A stretch of DNA of 64,000 nucleotides, from positions 16,797,765 to 16,861,764 of the forward strand of contig NC_091137.1 in the NCBI RefSeq assembly GCF_041381155.1, given 5' to 3'. This document shows positions 61,081 through 64,000 of this stretch, one piece after another. Made by a program: the position numbers and the translations under genes. The notes under the pieces are model-generated. The model searched no databases and was not told the DNA's origin. It saw only the letters and a list, made by a program, of their open reading frames with translations. The DNA comes from Argopecten irradians (Eukaryota > Mollusca > Bivalvia > Pectinida > Pectinidae). Positions within the stretch are counted from its first letter, which is position 1, and each line of letters opens with the position of its first letter.

Positions 61081-61904
61081 GTGACTTAAAGTGATTGTTA
61101 CCATGACAATGATCACATTTCTTTCCCCATGCCGGACATTTTTCCCGTTGTTTCTTATGTTTAAATCCACAGAATTTGCAGTTGAATTTTAGTGTCTCTC
61201 CAGACTCTTTACTCTGACTTACAGTCTTCTTATATTTTTGAGTTGAGTGGTGTTGGCTTTTCTTTCTGTTTGGACCTTTCTGATGTCCAACTGCATTAAC
61301 TTTATTAGAAGATGCTGTAGACTGGTTACGAAATTCCTTCGCCTGTTGGTTGGACTGTTCAAAGGCCCTACAGAATTTGACAGCCTTATTGAGATCTAAG
61401 TCGTCATCTCTCAGTAAAAGTTCTTGCAATTTACCAGAAACTGAAAATACGATTTTGTCACGTATCGTGCGGTCTTTTCCACTGAAATTACAAGCACCCC
61501 GCACGCGTTTTCAGTTCTGTCAGAAACTTATCAAAGGGCTCGTGGTACACAGTGTTCCAGAAACGATGGGTTTCTAATACCTCATTTTTCCTGCTGGGGT
61601 TACAATAGTTCTCTATTGCTTGTAAAACCTTTTGTGGGTCATGCTGGTCAGTATCAGTATCCCATGTAAGATTGTCATATACTTCCACTACTCGTGGCCC
61701 AGCACAGTTGAGAATAACTGCCGTCTGCACTTTTTGGCTTTTCTCAGAGACACCGGAAGCGTCGACGTAAATGTCTATCTGTCTTCTCCATCGCTTAAAA
61801 TTTTCGGCGATGTTCCCCGTGGATATATCAAGAGGGGGTGGGGTTCTTAAGGACGCAGCAAAACTCACGTTTTCTGTCGCTGCAGGTTGGACAGGATCAG
61901 CCAT
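61080..61904 (-). mobile_element. gag region of the LTR element (fossil)
   Basis: Encodes a capsid-like segment near the start and a Cys/His nucleic-acid-binding part (CKFCGFKHKKQREKCPAWGK then CDHCHGNNHFKSQC), typical of gypsy-type nucleocapsids. Confidence 0.8.
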
Positions 61905-62077
61905 GTCGAGAAGTTAATAAGTACACGTGGTATCAAGATCTAGCCACGAGCACGTGTGTATCACGAGTATAGAAAACACGGCATAGATGAGGAGAATTTG
62001 TGATCATTCAAACAATTCATCAGAAAGTTTATATTGCCTGGTCGTTGCTATATCATAGTTCCTTACCGCTGCCACCA

Positions 62078-62230
62078 TGTTGATTGTCATTGACGTATTG
62101 GTAGTTGTTTAGTAGAAGTGACATGCTTTAATGGCGTCAACTTCCGTGAGTACCTAGGATTCTGGGAGTAAACTCTAAGGGTAATACTAATATACAGAGT
62201 CTGATACGGAGAATCCGGATATTATTAACA
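62078..62230 (-). repeat. 5' LTR (right end)
   Basis: 153 bp partner of the left LTR. A primer-binding site lies directly inside it. Confidence 0.92.
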
Positions 62231-62872
62231 GAAACTGTGTGTTGAGTGATTGTCATAAAGTTCTATTTTTATACTAGATACGCTGTTATAGAAACTGTGT
62301 GTGGAGTGATTGTCGTAAAGTTCTATTTTTATGCTAGATACGCTGTTATAGAAACTGTGTGTGGAGTGATTGGCATAAAGTTCTATTTTTATACTAGATA
62401 CGCTGTTATAGAAACTGTGTGTGGAGTGATTGCCATAAAGTTCTAGTTTATACTAGATACGCTGTTATAGAAACTGTGTGTGGAGTGATTGTCGTAAAGT
62501 TCTATTTTTATACTAGATACGCTGTTATAGAAACTGTGTGCGGAGTGATTGCCATAAAATTATATGAGGGGCCGCGGTGGCCGAGTGGTTAAGATGTCCC
62601 GACATATTACCACAAGCCGTCCACTTCTGGGATGCGGGTTCGAATCCCATGTGGGGCAGTTGCCAGGTACTGGCCGCTGGTCGATGGTTTTTCTCCGGAT
62701 ACTCCGGCTTTCCTCCACCAACAAACCTGGCACGTCCTTACATGACCCTGGCTGTTAATAGGACGTAAAAATAAATAAAAAAAATTATATGTTTATACTA
62801 GATACGCTGTTTTAGAAACTGTGTGTTGAGTTATTGCCATAAAGTTCTATTTTTATACTAGATACGCTGTTT
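62231..62872. repeat. 60-bp satellite, right part
   Basis: About six and a half units of GAAACTGTGTGTGGAGTGAT then TGTCATAAAGTTC and TATTTTTATACTAGATACGC, split by a SINE at 62566-62780. Confidence 0.93.
62566..62780 (+). mobile_element. Intact tRNA-derived SINE
   Basis: Head GGGGCCGCGGTGGCCGAGTG (A box TGGCCGAGTGGTTAAG) and B box GGGTTCGAATCCC, a leucine/serine-tRNA-like start. The central domain is GGTTTTTCTCCGGATACTCC then GGCTTTCCTCC, and the tail is GACCCTGGCTGTTAATAGGA then CGTAAAAATAAATAAA. A perfect 10-bp target duplication AAAATTATAT (62556-62565 and 62781-62790) shows a complete insertion. The central domain resembles that of the MetaSINE group (from memory). Confidence 0.93.
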
Positions 62873-63818
62873 CCGGATGTGATGATGTAGTGTGGTTGCG
62901 CTCTGTCGTGACGAGCAACAGCACAGTCTTTTATTTTGTATTCACCTAGGTTGTCTGTTTGATATGTTATAAAAGTTAGATACTAATCAAAGTATTTTAT
63001 CAAACACATTTAACGATTCCTCCTAAAAGCATTGTTGTGTATAATGTTGTAGGTATACTTTATTATGTCCCAAAGTTAACTCACAGCTTACGTTGATAAT
63101 TTTCGCTCCAGTATATTTAGGTTATTCAGAATTAAATAGTCATTGAATGATATCGGTATTCAGTGGGCCGTTTTGGTACTAGTATCATTGGCATATCTAA
63201 TCAGTCTACATCGTTTAAAATGTTGTCGAATTCTCTGGTGTTTAATTTACAAATAGCAAGTTACTTTTATAGTCGATATTATTTGCTAAAATATTCATCC
63301 AAATCGTTGACAGATAAAAAACTATAATGTGGGGAAATTATTATTGATTCAATGCATCTATCAATATTAAAGGTAGGTTTCGCCCAATGAAATATAAAGA
63401 CTACGAATTAAAATTTACCATATACATAGATATAACCTTCAGATCATTTTTAATGTATACAGCGAAAAATATAGGTGGTCAGTTGCCTAGCTTGACCAGG
63501 AAAATACTCCTCTAAAATAGAGCGAAGTCAAGCTTTACATAGAACATGACGTATTTTTTTCCAAAACGAGGCCGCATCAACAAACGGAAGCTTGCAAAAA
63601 AAAGTCAGATAGCAGTGACAGTCTTGCCATGGCATGTTTAGTAAAAATAACAACAACAAATCGAATCGAAGTGTGGTGGACTGTTTATACATATATCATC
63701 TAAAACACTTCATGTTACTTACATACGCTCGCTAGCTTAGTACATCATACATATATCTAGTAAGTCTGTCGCTGTATGTGAACTGACATACAAATGTATG
63801 TGTTAAAATTTAACTCAC
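62873..63818. other. Intergenic or intron, no gene recognised
   Basis: AT-rich. It probably includes the first intron of the gene at the right edge. Confidence 0.45.
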
Positions 63819-63993
63819 CATGCACGTGTAACAGAATCCGGGCAAGTTCCGCTTGAGACATGGCTTCTGTTTCTTCTATTACTACATGCCATCTCTGAAT
63901 TTCATTCCCTAAAATATCATAGGGTGCTACCGATTCAATTCTTTGTTGCCGATTCAGATACATATTTTTTCTCAAACGCTTTCGTTCAGCCAT
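63819..63993 (-). CDS. First coding exon of an unrecognised gene
   Basis: Starts MAERKRLRKNMYLNRQQRIE at 63993 and reads 58 complete codons to a strong donor (CATG/GTGAGT, exon edge 63819, ending after the first base of a codon). It is basic at the N-terminus, then acidic (VVIEETEAMSQAELARILLH), with no signal peptide. Later exons were not found to the left within the window. I do not recognise the family. Coding is supported by composition and the donor only. Confidence 0.5.
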
Positions 63994-64000
63994 TTTGTTT

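Larger units (their letters stand above)
53355..62230 (-). mobile_element. Ty3/gypsy-type LTR retrotransposon (fossil), interrupted by another element
   Basis: Complete TG...CA LTRs lie at both ends, with a 5-bp target duplication GAAAC (53350-53354 and 62231-62235). On the minus strand the order is: 5' LTR, a tRNA primer-binding site beginning TGGTGGCAGC, gag, protease-RT-RNase H, integrase, a purine-rich tract, 3' LTR. Integrase after RNase H and the RT motifs indicate the Ty3/gypsy group. The element is about 4.8 kb without the 4.1-kb element inside its pol. It is broken, with about two breaks including that insertion. The LTRs are almost identical, so insertion was recent. Confidence 0.92.

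Noticed and set aside
62566-62640. Possible tRNA-Leu or tRNA-Ser gene
   Set aside because: The head continues into a SINE central domain and tail with a target duplication, so it is a retroposon.

Overview
The window looks like nuclear DNA of a marine bivalve mollusc. It is AT-rich and intron-rich, with compact GT-AG exons, three tRNA-derived SINE copies that are clear, LINE fragments, a Ty3/gypsy-type LTR element, many TTAA-flanked MITEs and long minisatellites. One dispersed repeat (25.6 and 56.6 kb) resembles sequence I associate with scallops, but the species is a guess. No prokaryotic features, CRISPR arrays or true rRNA/tRNA genes were seen.

Host genes. (1) A nose-resistant-to-fluoxetine (NRF-6)-like membrane acyltransferase on the minus strand (8432 down to 1048, ten exons, C-terminus beyond the left edge). 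(2) Three paralogous four-exon genes for small secreted, histidine-rich proteins with a BRICHOS-like core: A (15915-13716, minus), B (23871-21329, minus) and C (27095-29142, plus). Exon phases are identical, and lengths of exons 1-3 are identical in all three. (3) Two tandem two-coding-exon genes for a double-hotdog acyl-thioesterase-like protein (31501-29905 and 37707-35467, both minus), each with a matching upstream block containing a nuclear-receptor DR1-like site. A frameshifted third relative lies at 52.0-52.5 kb on the plus strand. (4) A first coding exon of an unrecognised gene enters from the right edge (63993-63819, minus).

Repeats dominate the rest. From 18.2 to 19.7 kb there is a 46-bp minisatellite with higher-order structure. 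From 41.9 to 43.7 kb there is a 29-bp minisatellite open in all three forward frames. From 44.6 to 45.8 kb there is a 1.2-kb near-palindrome (foldback element). At 46.8-47.9 kb there is a LINE 3' fragment. From 53.4 to 62.2 kb a young LTR retrotransposon is inserted into a 60-bp satellite. It is itself interrupted by a 4.1-kb terminal-inverted-repeat element, which in turn carries another dispersed repeat.

The most striking pattern is that three introns hold tandem arrays whose unit is a copy of the adjacent exon-intron junction: the acceptor of NRF exon 7 (43-bp unit), the donor of BRICHOS-like gene B exon 3 (53-bp unit) and the acceptor of BRICHOS-like gene C exon 2 (64-bp unit). Each array multiplies a usable-looking splice site into the intron, leaving the real exon at one end. 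All gene models are built by eye from splice sites, reading phase and paralogue comparison; nothing was searched against a database.
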